Source: Pokkaliibacter sp046614695
GTDB taxonomy: Bacteria > Pseudomonadota > Gammaproteobacteria > Pseudomonadales > Balneatricaceae
DNA length: 64,000 nucleotides
NCBI RefSeq assembly: GCF_046614695.1
Contig: NZ_JBKKHQ010000013.1
Coordinates: 292,530 to 356,529 of the forward strand
Direction: 5' to 3'
Positions 41,494-51,308 of this stretch are shown here, piece by piece. Numbering within the stretch: the first letter of the stretch is position 1; each line of letters starts with the position of its first letter. The notes under the pieces were generated by a model, which was not told where the DNA came from, made no database searches, and worked only from the letters and a program-made list of their open reading frames with translations. The position numbers were made by a program, and so were the translations under genes.

Positions 41494-43584
41494 TCAAAGT
41501 GAGCCGCCAACGTGACGCCAAAGCTTAAGCACAGCAGCACGCAGTGCCTGCTGATAGGGTCTGCCCACACTGAGCTTACGTACGCCAGCGAGTAATGCTT
41601 CATCCTGCTGCTGCCACAGCTGGGCAATCAACCATTCACACATGCTGGCGTCACAGCCCTTTTTGAGCGCTGTGAGCAGCAGTTTGTCGAGCGCACTGCG
41701 GCTACGCCACAGCTCTCGATTACCCTGACAGAACGCGTCCAGATCACTGTTGTCCTTGGTGCAAAACGGCTCAGGCGTTAACGCTTGTTGCCAGAGCAAA
41801 GCACAGGCCAGCGCTGGCTCCATCGTCTTAAGTGGTCCCGAGAGCATAAGGGGCAGCTCCTTCAGGCAGTGCTGACGGGCTTCAACCACCAGTGCGGTAC
41901 CGGCAGAGTTAAGTGGTTTAAGTAACAGGGCGCTGAACTCACCACTGGTGCTGTCGCGGCGCAGGCCCAGGCTGGCCAGCTGATAACCGCAGGCACGCCA
42001 GAAAGCCAATAACGGCAGGCTTAAACCAAAACTGGTGCCGATGATATCCCAGCCACGCTGTCTTCCCTGTTGCTCCTGAGCTGCGAGTAAGGCGCGGCCT
42101 ATGCCTTGGCGCTGCGCTTCTTCGCGCACCGCGATGCGTTGAACACGTCCAAAGCGGAGTGAGGCGGCATCCCGCAATCCTGCCTGAAACAGCAACGCCT
42201 GAGGTAGCAAGTCACCCGCGGGGCGGCGTTCGCCGCGCCAGATGGCCTCGGCAAGAGCGGGTTCGATGGGGCCTTCCTGACGGCATAACAGGCAACCAGC
42301 CCAGCTGTCATGGGCGCTGGAAGGCATCCCCAGTGCCAGCGTATCAGGATCATCCAATAGCCATTGCAGGTCTCTCGGTGTGGTGCGGTAATGGGCCTGA
42401 ACCAGTAAGCCGAAGATATCCCGCAGCACCGCTTCCTGATCCAGCTCCTCTCTGAGCGCAATGGCAGCCTGTCGCTGCTGCGGCTGTGAAGCCGGCTCCG
42501 GCCAGCGCGTCGGTTCGGCATCCAGCAGTAACAACTGATGAGTCAGCGCTTCAACCGGATCACCCTGCTGCCAGCGCACAGGCGCTGTCAGGCTGCAGTG
42601 TTTCCAGGCGGGATAATTGTCCTTGAGGTGCTGACGAAAACGGATTGCAAAGCCACGTCCTGTGCCTTCATAACCATGCACGGTGGTGGCCATGACCACG
42701 CGTGGATAGTGGGCACACAGCTGCTGCAGTACATGAGCAGGTATCGCCGCAGCTTCATCAATCAGCAGTAGCGGCGTGTCAGGCAAGGTTTCCAGCAGGC
42801 GGTCGACGGGGACAAAACGACAGGCACTACTTGCTTCCTGCGCTTCCACGGTGTTCAACACTTCACTGACGTTGGTAATTGCCGGCGCCGTTAGCAGTGC
42901 TGGCTGTGCGCTATGAAGAGCTCCTTCACTGGCGAGCTGAGCGATCGCCAGTCCCAGTCCGTGGGATTTGCCCCGGCCCCGGTCGGCTTCAATCACCAGC
43001 GGACGACGGGCTCGGCCTTTGGCGCTGGCAACAATCTGGGCGACACAACGGGCCTGATCCCCGGTCCGATAAGGATCAGAGATCCGCTCACGCGCAGTGG
43101 CTGGGTGACTGAGGAACTCAGGTAAGCGCCAGATGCCCTGTTCAGCGCGCACAAAGGTCGTTCTCATGGCATGAAGCAGGCGCTGCCAGCGTTGCAGAAA
43201 GCGGCTGTTTTGCGTTAACCCATCTGGCTGATCAGGGGTGAGCAGAATCAGCAGGCCGCCGGCGCGAATCATGCCGCTGGCCATACCGATGGCATCGACA
43301 TCGATCGCACTGCTGTCGGTGACGCGAAGGTCGATGATCAGGCTGTCAATTTCCTGACCCAGTTCGCGCTGCAATTGGCGACGGGTACAGGGCAGCGTAT
43401 CCGGTAACACTTCCAGAGCCGACGGGGCCAGCAGCCGGGTTTGCTGACCCAGTAAAGGACTCAGCGCCGCCAGTTCAGACAGGCAGGAGGCTTCAATCAG
43501 GACAGGCAGGCGAAAACGCTGAGTTCGCGCTACAAGAAGTGCGTTCTCAAGGGCTGCGCTGAGGGTTGAAAAGCCTTGGGTCAT
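41494..43584 (-). CDS. tmcA: tRNA(Met) cytidine acetyltransferase TmcA
   Basis: A 696-residue RNA helicase/acetyltransferase fusion that makes ac4C34 in elongator tRNA-Met. It has an N-terminal DUF1726-like domain, then an ATPase module with Walker A EADRGRGKSHGLGLA near 190 and Walker B LLLIDEAAAIPAHVL near 265, a GNAT acetyl-CoA site REEAQRQGIGRALLAAQ near 490, and a C-terminal tRNA-binding tail. E. coli TmcA is 671 residues. The gene sits on the minus strand between dprA and tsaC, which are neighbours in Pseudomonas, so it interrupts that order. Confidence 0.93.
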   Translation of the reverse strand: MTQGFSTLSAALENALLVARTQRFRLPVLIEASCLSELAALSPLLGQQTRLLAPSALEVLPDTLPCTRRQLQRELGQEIDSLIIDLRVTDSSAIDVDAIGMASGMIRAGGLLILLTPDQPDGLTQNSRFLQRWQRLLHAMRTTFVRAEQGIWRLPEFLSHPATARERISDPYRTGDQARCVAQIVASAKGRARRPLVIEADRGRGKSHGLGLAIAQLASEGALHSAQPALLTAPAITNVSEVLNTVEAQEASSACRFVPVDRLLETLPDTPLLLIDEAAAIPAHVLQQLCAHYPRVVMATTVHGYEGTGRGFAIRFRQHLKDNYPAWKHCSLTAPVRWQQGDPVEALTHQLLLLDAEPTRWPEPASQPQQRQAAIALREELDQEAVLRDIFGLLVQAHYRTTPRDLQWLLDDPDTLALGMPSSAHDSWAGCLLCRQEGPIEPALAEAIWRGERRPAGDLLPQALLFQAGLRDAASLRFGRVQRIAVREEAQRQGIGRALLAAQEQQGRQRGWDIIGTSFGLSLPLLAFWRACGYQLASLGLRRDSTSGEFSALLLKPLNSAGTALVVEARQHCLKELPLMLSGPLKTMEPALACALLWQQALTPEPFCTKDNSDLDAFCQGNRELWRSRSALDKLLLTALKKGCDASMCEWLIAQLWQQQDEALLAGVRKLSVGRPYQQALRAAVLKLWRHVGGSL

Positions 43585-43792
43585 GGTGGTCTCCTACATG
43601 GCGCCAAGCCTACCTGATCCGGACTAATTTTGGCAGGAAACCGGCGCCGGGGATGAGCGCAGCGCCAATGACTGGTATTCTTGGCCCTCACCGGCAGTGA
43701 TCCGTCTGCCGTTATCGATTTCAGATCGTCGAGTGATTGGCCTGAGCCGCGGTGTTCATGTGCTGATCGGTGTCATGCGGAAGATTACGCTC

Positions 43793-44347
43793 ATGTCTCC
43801 TCTCTTTCTTCGTCGTGCCGTCGAGACCCTGTCACTGGGTGGCGTGCTTGCCTATCCCACCGAGGCCGTGTGGGGTGTGGGCTGCGATCCCTGGAACCCG
43901 GATGCCTTTGTCCGCCTGCTGAGGCTAAAGCAGCGCCCTCCTGAAAAAGGGGTGATTCTGGTCGCCGCGACGATGGAGCAGATTGCTCCGCTTTTGCTGC
44001 ACGTTACCCCTGAACAGCGCGAGAAGCTGAATGCCACCTGGCCTGGCCCCTGTACCTGGATTATGCCGGACCCGGAAAACTGGATTCCGACCTGGATCAA
44101 AGGCCAGCATGACAAGGTGGCGGTACGGGTAAGCTCCCATCCGGTGGTGCAGGCGTTGTGTCATGCCTGGTATGGCCCGCTGGTCTCGACCTCAGCTAAC
44201 CCTTCCGGCGCTGAGCCTGCGCGCTCACGACTGCGGATTCAGCAGTATTTTGGTGGTCGCGTGGATGGCATTCTGCCGGGCGAGCTTGGCAAGGAAGCCA
44301 AGCCTTCACGGATTTTTGATCTGGAAAGCGGCAAGCAGCTACGCTGA
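43793..44347 (+). CDS. tsaC: Threonylcarbamoyl-AMP synthase TsaC (YrdC/Sua5 family)
   Basis: A 184-residue enzyme that makes threonylcarbamoyl-AMP for t6A37 of ANN-decoding tRNAs. YrdC landmarks are GGVLAYPTEAVWGVGCDP, KQRPPEKGVILVA, the SxN motif in STSANPSG and the basic patch lysine/arginine residues. The frame is open to 43697; ATG 43793 gives the usual TsaC length (E. coli 190), and ATG 43775 is an alternative. It is upstream of hemF on the same strand. Confidence 0.92.
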   Translation: MSPLFLRRAVETLSLGGVLAYPTEAVWGVGCDPWNPDAFVRLLRLKQRPPEKGVILVAATMEQIAPLLLHVTPEQREKLNATWPGPCTWIMPDPENWIPTWIKGQHDKVAVRVSSHPVVQALCHAWYGPLVSTSANPSGAEPARSRLRIQQYFGGRVDGILPGELGKEAKPSRIFDLESGKQLR

Positions 44348-44439
44348 ATGCGATTCGGTGATCAGGCCCCTCGGGCAGTGAATAATTGATTTTAGACAGC
44401 GACTGGGCAGCGACGGCTGTTACAGCACAGGAGAACTTC

Positions 44440-45354
44440 ATGGCTCCGGATAGTCAGGCTGTAAAAGCCTATCTGCTGGCTCTGCAGGATCAGATTTGCG
44501 AGGCGCTGGCAGCGGCCGATGGCGAGGCCCGGTTCATTGAGGACAGCTGGGATCGCGATGCAGGCGGTGGTGGCCGTTCACGGGTACTGACCAACGGTGC
44601 CCTGATCGAAAAAGGCGGTGTGAATTTTTCCCATGTCATGGGGGATAACCTGCCCGGTTCTGCCACGGCGCATCGCCCGGAAATGGCAGGACGCAGCTTT
44701 GAAGCCATGGGCGTGTCACTGGTAATTCATCCCAATAATCCTTACGTCCCCACTTCCCATGCCAACGTGCGTTTCTTCATTGCCCGCAAGGAAGGCGCGA
44801 AGCCGGTCTGGTGGTTTGGCGGCGGTTTCGACCTGACACCCTATTACGGCTTTCGTGAAGACTGCGTGCACTGGCATCAGACGGCGAAGGCGGCTTGCGA
44901 TCCCTTTGGTGCCGAGCTGTATCCGCGCTTTAAATCCTGGTGTGATGACTATTTCTACCTGAAGCATCGGCAGGAAGCGCGTGGGGTGGGTGGCCTCTTC
45001 TTTGATGACTTTAACGAGCTGGGCTTTGAGCAGAGCTTTGCCTTTATGCAGTCGGTGGGAAATGCGTTTCTGCCGGCCTATTTGCCGATCCTGGAAAAGC
45101 GTCGTCATCTGCCTTTTGGCGAACGGGAAAAAACCTTCCAGAAATTCCGCCGTGGGCGCTATGTCGAGTTCAATCTCGTGTATGATCGCGGCACTTTATT
45201 TGGCCTGCAGTCTGGCGGCCGTACCGAGTCAATTCTGATGTCCCTGCCGCCGGAAGTGAACTGGGGTTATGCCTGGTCACCCGAGCCTGACAGTGAAGAA
45301 GCCCGACTGGCTCGCGAGTTTCTACCGCACCAGAACTGGCTGGAGAACACCTAA
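44440..45354 (+). CDS. hemF: Oxygen-dependent coproporphyrinogen III oxidase
   Basis: A 304-residue heme-pathway enzyme converting coproporphyrinogen III to protoporphyrinogen IX with O2. Conserved segments include EKGGVNFSHVMG, PTSHANVRFF, WWFGGGFDLTPYYGF, the KHRQEARGVGGLFFDDF stretch and YDRGTLFGLQSGGRTESILMS. ATG 44440 with AGGAG eight bases upstream is the start; the open frame extends to 44386 without support. It overlaps aroE by one base. Confidence 0.97.
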   Translation: MAPDSQAVKAYLLALQDQICEALAAADGEARFIEDSWDRDAGGGGRSRVLTNGALIEKGGVNFSHVMGDNLPGSATAHRPEMAGRSFEAMGVSLVIHPNNPYVPTSHANVRFFIARKEGAKPVWWFGGGFDLTPYYGFREDCVHWHQTAKAACDPFGAELYPRFKSWCDDYFYLKHRQEARGVGGLFFDDFNELGFEQSFAFMQSVGNAFLPAYLPILEKRRHLPFGEREKTFQKFRRGRYVEFNLVYDRGTLFGLQSGGRTESILMSLPPEVNWGYAWSPEPDSEEARLAREFLPHQNWLENT

Positions 45355-46196
45355 TGGATCGTTATCTGGTACTGGGTCATCCCGTCGCCCACAGCAAGTC
45401 TCCCTGGATTCACCAGCAGTTTGCCGAGCAGACCGGTCAGGATCTTTGCTATGACCGCCAGGAGTTGCCTGTGGATGGCTTCGTGGAAGGTGTTCAGGCG
45501 CTGGTGGCAGACGGTGTGCGCGGAATGAACGTCACTGTGCCGTTTAAAGAACAGGTGCCCGCCCTGTGTCAGCATCTGAGTGAGCGGGTAAAGCGTGCAG
45601 GCGCGGCTAATACCGTCTATATCACTGAAGAGCAGACACTGGCCTGCGACAATACCGATGGCATCGGTATGGTGCGGGATATGCGCGAAAACTGTGGCTG
45701 GCAGATTGCCGGGCTGCGGGTGCTGGTGCTGGGTGCTGGAGGTGCTGTGCGCGGTGTCCTGGCACCACTGCTGGCGGAAAAGCCGGCACAACTGGTGATT
45801 GCCAACCGCACGGCCAGTAAGGCGCAGGCGCTGGCCGAACTCTTTGCTGATCTGGCTGAAGAAGCCTCCACAGCGATTCAGGGCTGTGGATTTGATGCCC
45901 TCGCAGGCCAGCAGTTTGATCTGATAATTAATGGCACCTCCGCCAGTTTGCAGGGTGATGTACCACCGCTGCCTGCGGATGTGCTGGATGCTAACGGCGC
46001 GGCCTACGACATGATGTATGGCGCGCAACCGACCGCTTTTCTGCGCTGGGTTCAGGCCCACAGTCAGGCACGTTGCCAGGATGGCCTTGGCATGCTGGTG
46101 GAACAGGCGGCGGAATCTTTCTGGATCTGGCGAGGCGTCCGGCCGCAAACAGCACCGGTGATTGCTAAAATTCGTCAGTCCTTACTTACAGGATAA
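45354..46196 (+). CDS. aroE: Shikimate dehydrogenase
   Basis: A 280-residue NADPH-dependent enzyme of the shikimate pathway. The substrate-binding SxS site is in GHPVAHSKSPWIHQQF, the catalytic lysine is in GMNVTVPFKE, the catalytic aspartate is in CDNTDGIGM, and the NADP glycine motif is VLGAGGAVRGVL near 124. Start ATG 45354 overlaps the hemF stop (TAATG), so the two are translationally coupled. Length is close to E. coli AroE (272). Confidence 0.97.
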   Translation: MDRYLVLGHPVAHSKSPWIHQQFAEQTGQDLCYDRQELPVDGFVEGVQALVADGVRGMNVTVPFKEQVPALCQHLSERVKRAGAANTVYITEEQTLACDNTDGIGMVRDMRENCGWQIAGLRVLVLGAGGAVRGVLAPLLAEKPAQLVIANRTASKAQALAELFADLAEEASTAIQGCGFDALAGQQFDLIINGTSASLQGDVPPLPADVLDANGAAYDMMYGAQPTAFLRWVQAHSQARCQDGLGMLVEQAAESFWIWRGVRPQTAPVIAKIRQSLLTG

Positions 46197-46198
46197 GT

Positions 46199-47614
46199 AT
46201 GACTAATTCTAAAGATTCCTCCCTTGAGGAAGCCCAGGCCGCTGTTATTGATGAGCAGGTGAATGCTCTTGAGCATCAGGCAGAAGAGCCCGAAACCCTG
46301 ATCGCCGCTGGTGCGGCTGGCGATGCCTCGCTGGCTTTTGAAAGCTTTGATGAGCTGGATCTTGAACCTGCGCTGATCGCGGTACTTGAGCAGCTTGGCC
46401 TGACCGTGCCCACCGAAGTGCAGGCCGTGGCGATTCCTCATGGCCTGGAAGGCGATGATGTGCTGATCTGCGCCCATACCGGCACCGGCAAAACCCTCGC
46501 CTATGTGCTGCCCATGCTGCAGCGACTGATGGATCAGGAGCCGCTTGATCCTCAGGCCCCACGAGCACTGGTGCTGGTGCCCACGCGTGAGTTGGGCAAT
46601 CAGGTGTACAAGGTGATCAATGCCTTTATGGCTTTCGCCGAAATGCGTGCCGCACTGCTGGTCGGCGGCACTCCCATGGGTGAAAACGTACGGTCCCTGC
46701 AGAATGCACCGGAGATTCTGGTCGCGACCCCCGGACGCCTGCTGGAGCTGGCCCTGCAGGGTGAAGTGGAGCTGCATGGTCTGCACGCCGTGGTATTGGA
46801 TGAAGCCGATCGCATGGTGGAAATGGGCTTTGTGAAGCTACTGGCGGAGCTGATCGAGCGCATCGGCCACAAGCCACAAACCTGGCTCTGTTCTGCCACC
46901 CTGGATAACCGTGAACTGGAAGACTTTGCCGAAGCCGTGATGGATGCGCCGGTTGAAGTCATTCTGAGTGCAACTGAAGCGCCCTCCACCATCAGCCAGT
47001 TTGCGCTGCAGGCGGATAACGAAGAGCACAAGCAAAAGCTGCTGCTTGCCTTGCTGAACGACAAGAGCGTCAATCAGGCGGTGGTCTTCGTGAATACCCG
47101 CAAACAGGTTGATCAGATCAAGGAACTGGTCTTGCGTCAGGGCGGTCATTACAGCGACGGTTTGCATGGTGATCTGAACCAGGGTGGTCGCAGTGATGTA
47201 CTGAGCCGCTTCCGTCGTGGGCGCACCAAGGTGCTGGTGGCAACCGATCTGGCGTCTCGCGGTCTGGATATCGACACCATTACCCATGTGGTGAACTACA
47301 ACCTGCCGGAAGGCGCGGATGACTATATTCACCGAATTGGCCGTGCTGGTCGTGTCGGCGCGGCCGGTGTGGCCTGGAGCCTGATTGACAGCAATGACCT
47401 GCATTTGCTCGGTCGTATGGAACGCTATCAGGGCCTGACCATTCCCTGGATCTCCCTGCCCGGTCTGGCGCCGACCCGCGTGCTTAAGCCCAAGCCACGC
47501 AAGCCCAAGGTGAAGAAGGATAAGAAAGGTAAGCCGATCAAGACGGCTGGCGCCTTCCCGAAAAAGCGTAAACGCGCGGGTAAGCTTAAAGCCAAGAAAA
47601 CCGGTAAAGCCTAA
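46199..47614 (+). CDS. DEAD-box ATP-dependent RNA helicase (SrmB-like)
   Basis: A 471-residue helicase. An acidic 40-residue N-terminal extension precedes FESFDELDLEPAL. Motif Q is in PTEVQAVAIP, motif I AHTGTGKT, motif Ia VPTRELG, motif II VLDEADRMVEMGF, motif III SATL, motif V ATDLASRGLDI and motif VI HRIGRAGR. The C-terminus is strongly basic (KPRKPKVKKDKKG and similar) for RNA binding. The segment LHLLGRMERY after motif VI resembles SrmB, which acts in 50S assembly. It starts two bases after the aroE stop, so it may share that transcript, and ends at a strong terminator. Confidence 0.9.
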   Translation: MTNSKDSSLEEAQAAVIDEQVNALEHQAEEPETLIAAGAAGDASLAFESFDELDLEPALIAVLEQLGLTVPTEVQAVAIPHGLEGDDVLICAHTGTGKTLAYVLPMLQRLMDQEPLDPQAPRALVLVPTRELGNQVYKVINAFMAFAEMRAALLVGGTPMGENVRSLQNAPEILVATPGRLLELALQGEVELHGLHAVVLDEADRMVEMGFVKLLAELIERIGHKPQTWLCSATLDNRELEDFAEAVMDAPVEVILSATEAPSTISQFALQADNEEHKQKLLLALLNDKSVNQAVVFVNTRKQVDQIKELVLRQGGHYSDGLHGDLNQGGRSDVLSRFRRGRTKVLVATDLASRGLDIDTITHVVNYNLPEGADDYIHRIGRAGRVGAAGVAWSLIDSNDLHLLGRMERYQGLTIPWISLPGLAPTRVLKPKPRKPKVKKDKKGKPIKTAGAFPKKRKRAGKLKAKKTGKA

Positions 47615-47628
47615 GAACCCCTGCATGC

Positions 47629-47666
47629 AAAAAGGCCATTCAGAATAACTGGATGGCCTTTTTTAT
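47629..47666. terminator. Bidirectional terminator after the helicase gene
   Basis: Stem AAAAGGCCATTCAG / CTGGATGGCCTTTT with loop AATAA. It also lies just past the stop of the convergent MHYT-GGDEF-EAL gene. Confidence 0.85.
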
Positions 47667-47679
47667 TGCTGCTTACCGT

Positions 47680-49839
47680 TCAGGGATGCGCAGGCGGCGG
47701 TACGATTGCAGTAATGCTGGCCAGCTCTTCCTTGCTGATCAGGGGTACGGCGTCTGCGGTGGTTGCCGGTATGACCGCCACCTGTTTGAGCAACTGACGG
47801 AACTGGTCTTCCGGCATCGGGCGGCCGAGCAGATAGCCCTGCACCTCATCGCACTTGAAGTTCAAAAGACACGCCATCTGATCCTCGGTTTCGACCCCTT
47901 CCGCTACCACTTTAAGCTTCAGGGCATGCGCCAGACTGATGATCGACTGTACGATTTCGGCGCGGTTGTTATCGCCAATCAGGTTGTGGATAAAGGACTT
48001 ATCAATCTTCAGCTGCTGCATGGGGAAAAGTTGCAGGTGGGTCAGACTGGAGTAGCCGGTGCCAAAATCATCCAGAGCGATATGAATCCCGAGAGTATTC
48101 AGCCGCGCCAGCGTATCCACGGCTTTGAGGATGTCCTGCATTTCCGCCGTTTCGGTAATTTCAAAGATGATCTTGCCGGGCTCTACGCCAAATTCCTGCA
48201 GACAGGCCTCGACTTCATCGACCAGGTCTTCCTGACGTAACCGCAGTGCCGACAGGTTGACGGCAATCGTCGGCACCTCAAGACCGCTATCCTGCCAGTG
48301 GCGAATATGGCGGCAGGCTGTGCGCAGTACCCAGGCATCGAGTTCGAAAATCAGGCCGAAACGCTCGGCGGTGGCGACGAAAATATCCGGCGGTACCATG
48401 CCGCGCTCGGCATGATTCCAGCGCAGCAGGGCTTCCGCCCCCACAATCTCACGGTGATTGGTGGTGAGTTTGGGCTGGTAATAGAGCATCAGCTTGTCAT
48501 CGCGCAGGGCTTCACGCAGCTCCTGCTGCAGCTGGTACTCGGCCACAAAGGCTTTGTTCATTTCCTGCTGATAGAACTGATAGCCGTTCTTGCCGTGAGT
48601 TTTGACGTGGTACATGGCGGCATCGGCATTGGCCATCAGCTGGCTGGTACTTTCGCCGTCATCCGGGCCGATAGCGATGCCCATGCTGGCAGAGATTCCC
48701 AGAGGCTGTTTACCTGCCTCGTTGATTGCCGCCACGGCCCGCTGGACTTTGGCGCAGACCGAGACGATCTGGTTTTCCTCTTTGAGGTCATTCACCAGCA
48801 GGATGAATTCATCTCCCCCAACGCGGGCCAGCGTATCGGAACCGCGCACGATATTCTCGATGGCCCGTGAAGCCTTGCACAGAAGCTCATCGCCGACGTG
48901 ATGGCCAAAGCTGTCGTTGACCACTTTAAAACCATCAAGATCGATGTAAATGAGCGCAAATTTCGTCTTTTCCCGCTGGCTGACATGGAGAGCCTGACTC
49001 ACACGATCCTCCAGCAACATGCGGTTAGGCAGCTCGGTTAGGGGATCATGCAGGCTGCGGTGCAGCAGGCGGGCATTGGCTTCACTGAGGGAATCAACCA
49101 GCTTCAACGTGCTGTATTCCAGGTGCTGGTCGATCATCGAGACGATGGTAATCATGCCGAGCAACGTGAATGAAGCCAGCGCAACCCAGGCGGCCAGCCA
49201 GCCAAGGTTCAGATCCGAGGCGGCAAGACAAACGGAGTCTGCAGGAATAATCGCTGCTGCCATGCCGGTGTAATGCATACCGGCGACCGCGATGGCCATG
49301 ACGCCAGCGGCGCCGAGACGATGTAACAGCACAAACTTGCCACGGGCGCTGCGTAACTTGAAGCAGATCCACATCGCCGCGATGGAGGCGACAAAAGCAA
49401 TCAGAGCAGAGGCCGTAAACAACAGCGGATCATAGGTAATGGCCGGATGCATTCGCATCGCACCCATGCCGACGTAATGCATGCCGCAAATGGCGAGGGC
49501 CATAAAGAAACCCGCTGCCAGCAGGCGCGCCCACGACAGTTGCTGCTCGGCCACCACCATCAGTGCCAGTGCGCAGGCCATGACGGCCATTAGCCAGGAC
49601 GTTGCCGTCAGGCTGATGTCATAGCCCATTTCGATGGGCAGGCTCCAGGCCAGCATGGCAATAAAGTGCATCGCCCAGATGCCGGTACCCATGGCAAGAG
49701 CGCCGCCCAGGATCCAGGGCCAGGTACGGGCGCGAATCCGGGAAACCAGACGATTAGCGATATCCAGTGTGGTATAGGACGCGGCGACAGCCACGAGAAT
49801 TGAAAGGACGACCAGACGCCAGTCGTACACACCCGTCAT
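47680..49839 (-). CDS. MHYT-GGDEF-EAL c-di-GMP turnover protein
   Basis: A 719-residue inner-membrane protein. The N-terminal MHYT sensor (about 1-230, seven helices) has three copper/gas-sensing-type motifs: AMHFIAM, GMHYVGM and GMHYTGM. The GGDEF domain (about 265-430) has an intact active site RVGGDEF and an I-site RGSD, so cyclase activity with product inhibition is possible. The EAL domain (about 440-695) keeps AEALLRW, the NLS motif, EITETAEM, LDDFGTGYSSL, KIDKSFI and VAEGVET, consistent with active phosphodiesterase. It may switch between the two activities. It is monocistronic and convergent with the helicase gene. Confidence 0.93.
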   Translation of the reverse strand: MTGVYDWRLVVLSILVAVAASYTTLDIANRLVSRIRARTWPWILGGALAMGTGIWAMHFIAMLAWSLPIEMGYDISLTATSWLMAVMACALALMVVAEQQLSWARLLAAGFFMALAICGMHYVGMGAMRMHPAITYDPLLFTASALIAFVASIAAMWICFKLRSARGKFVLLHRLGAAGVMAIAVAGMHYTGMAAAIIPADSVCLAASDLNLGWLAAWVALASFTLLGMITIVSMIDQHLEYSTLKLVDSLSEANARLLHRSLHDPLTELPNRMLLEDRVSQALHVSQREKTKFALIYIDLDGFKVVNDSFGHHVGDELLCKASRAIENIVRGSDTLARVGGDEFILLVNDLKEENQIVSVCAKVQRAVAAINEAGKQPLGISASMGIAIGPDDGESTSQLMANADAAMYHVKTHGKNGYQFYQQEMNKAFVAEYQLQQELREALRDDKLMLYYQPKLTTNHREIVGAEALLRWNHAERGMVPPDIFVATAERFGLIFELDAWVLRTACRHIRHWQDSGLEVPTIAVNLSALRLRQEDLVDEVEACLQEFGVEPGKIIFEITETAEMQDILKAVDTLARLNTLGIHIALDDFGTGYSSLTHLQLFPMQQLKIDKSFIHNLIGDNNRAEIVQSIISLAHALKLKVVAEGVETEDQMACLLNFKCDEVQGYLLGRPMPEDQFRQLLKQVAVIPATTADAVPLISKEELASITAIVPPPAHP

Positions 49840-50104
49840 AGGTTAAACCCCTTTAGAACTCTCTTGATCAATGGGTTGATCGGGGGCGGAGAGTAAACAA
49901 GCAAAAAATGTAAGTTCAGTGATTGAGTACCTGAGTAAAGCACTCAACCATGGTCAGAATATGTTACTGCATGGTCTGGAACGCACCTAGACGCACGACT
50001 TGTCGTTTGAGGTCGAATAGACGCAGGCAGACGCCACAGAGGCCTGATATGCTTTGGTTTCCATTCCAGATCGGCACGGGCCGATGTCAACGGGGTTTAA
50101 CCCA

Positions 50105-50989
50105 ATGCCACTGAAAGACTGGGGCCTTGCCCTGCTCGCCAACACTGCCTGGGCGCTTAATTACATTGCTGGCAAGGAAGGCGCGGATCACTTTTCGCCG
50201 CTGATGTTTACCGCGCTGCGCTTTACGGTGGTGTTGCTGCTGTTACTGCCTTTTCTGAAGCCAGTGCCGGGTCAGATGATGCAGATCTTCAAGATCGGTC
50301 TGATTCTCGGTGTCGGTCACTTCAGCATGATTTTTCTCGGTCTTTCCATGGCCGGGGGTGTGGGCGGTGTGGCGATTGCCACGCAGTTATATGTGCCTTT
50401 CGCGACGCTGATGGCCTGGCTGTGGCTGGGTGAGTTTATGTCGGTACAACGCTGGTTGGGGACGGGGCTGGCTATCGCCGGAGTCGTACTGGTCGGCTTT
50501 GATCCGGAAGTGCTGCAGTACTGGCAGGCGCTGTTATTGATCAGTCTGGCCGGGCTGTTTCTCGCGATCGCCACGATCTGGATGAAAGGTCTTAAAGGCG
50601 TGGGTATCTGGCAATTGCAGGCCTGGATTGCCTGTATCGCCACACCGAGCCTGTGGTTGCTGTCCCTGATCTTTGAAAGTGATCACCTTTTGCGTTTGCA
50701 GACCGCTGCCTGGTCAGACTGGCTGGCGCCGGTGTATTCGGCACTGGGGGCGACCCTCACCGGCCACGCCATTGTCTATTATCTGGTGCAGCGCTATCCC
50801 GTTAGCCTGACCACGCCGCTGATGATGCTCTCGCCGATCATGGCGATCTTTCTGGGGATCTGGATTTATGGCGAGGCGCCGGGCTGGAAGCTTTGGGTCG
50901 GTGCGCTGCTGACATTGGGCGGTATTGGGGTGATTCACATGCGGCTTCGCGGTCGCAGGCCCATGCCCGACAAGCTGATTGAACCCTGA
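50105..50989 (+). CDS. EamA/DMT-family transporter
   Basis: A 294-residue protein with about ten membrane helices in two EamA repeats (first NTAWALNYIAGKEGADHFSPLMFTALRF; second ending in helix LWVGALLTLGGIGVIHMRL). E. coli EamA exports cysteine pathway metabolites; substrates for most family members are unknown. Possible starts are ATG 50054, 50084 and 50105. None has a good Shine-Dalgarno site; 50105 gives the family-like N-terminus MPLKDWGLALLANTAW and is preferred. It is preceded by a 265-base gap shared with the divergent MHYT gene, where I see nothing definite. Confidence 0.85.
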   Translation: MPLKDWGLALLANTAWALNYIAGKEGADHFSPLMFTALRFTVVLLLLLPFLKPVPGQMMQIFKIGLILGVGHFSMIFLGLSMAGGVGGVAIATQLYVPFATLMAWLWLGEFMSVQRWLGTGLAIAGVVLVGFDPEVLQYWQALLLISLAGLFLAIATIWMKGLKGVGIWQLQAWIACIATPSLWLLSLIFESDHLLRLQTAAWSDWLAPVYSALGATLTGHAIVYYLVQRYPVSLTTPLMMLSPIMAIFLGIWIYGEAPGWKLWVGALLTLGGIGVIHMRLRGRRPMPDKLIEP

Positions 50990-51308
50990 CAGGTGTCGTT
51001 ACGACGTCTGCGCTTGCCGCTCGGAGTCCTGCATTGATGAACAATTCCGTTATGTTGGGTATGAGCTACCGCCAGGCGATGGTGGGTCTCAATCATCGGC
51101 AGGACGCATTGTTGTCCTTGCCCGACGGACAGGATGCCTGCATATCCTGTAAAAGCGCAGAGTTACCGGGGCAACTGATACTAAAATGACCAAAAATCGG
51201 TAATTTTTCATTTATCCTTACCGTCCTCTGCATTACCATACCAGCCCAACTGGTACGCCTCGTCCCCGCCCTGGTCGAGGCTCTGATCCTCATAACAGGA
51301 GTGGTTTC
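50990..51308. other. Intergenic region upstream of gnd
   Basis: This 319-base gap has no convincing gene; a 66-codon minus-strand frame (51093-51293) has no RBS or recognisable product. An AT-rich stretch around 51184-51220 probably carries the gnd promoter, and ACAGGAGTGG at 51296-51305 is the gnd ribosome-binding site. Confidence 0.5.

Noticed and set aside
47983..47999. TGTGGATAA DnaA-box matches inside coding genes (for example here, near 2036, 15655 and 41030).
   Set aside because: Single matches inside genes are expected by chance; only clustered intergenic boxes were reported.
51093..51293. A 66-codon frame on the minus strand upstream of gnd.
   Set aside because: No ribosome-binding site or recognisable product; the region is better explained as the gnd promoter region.
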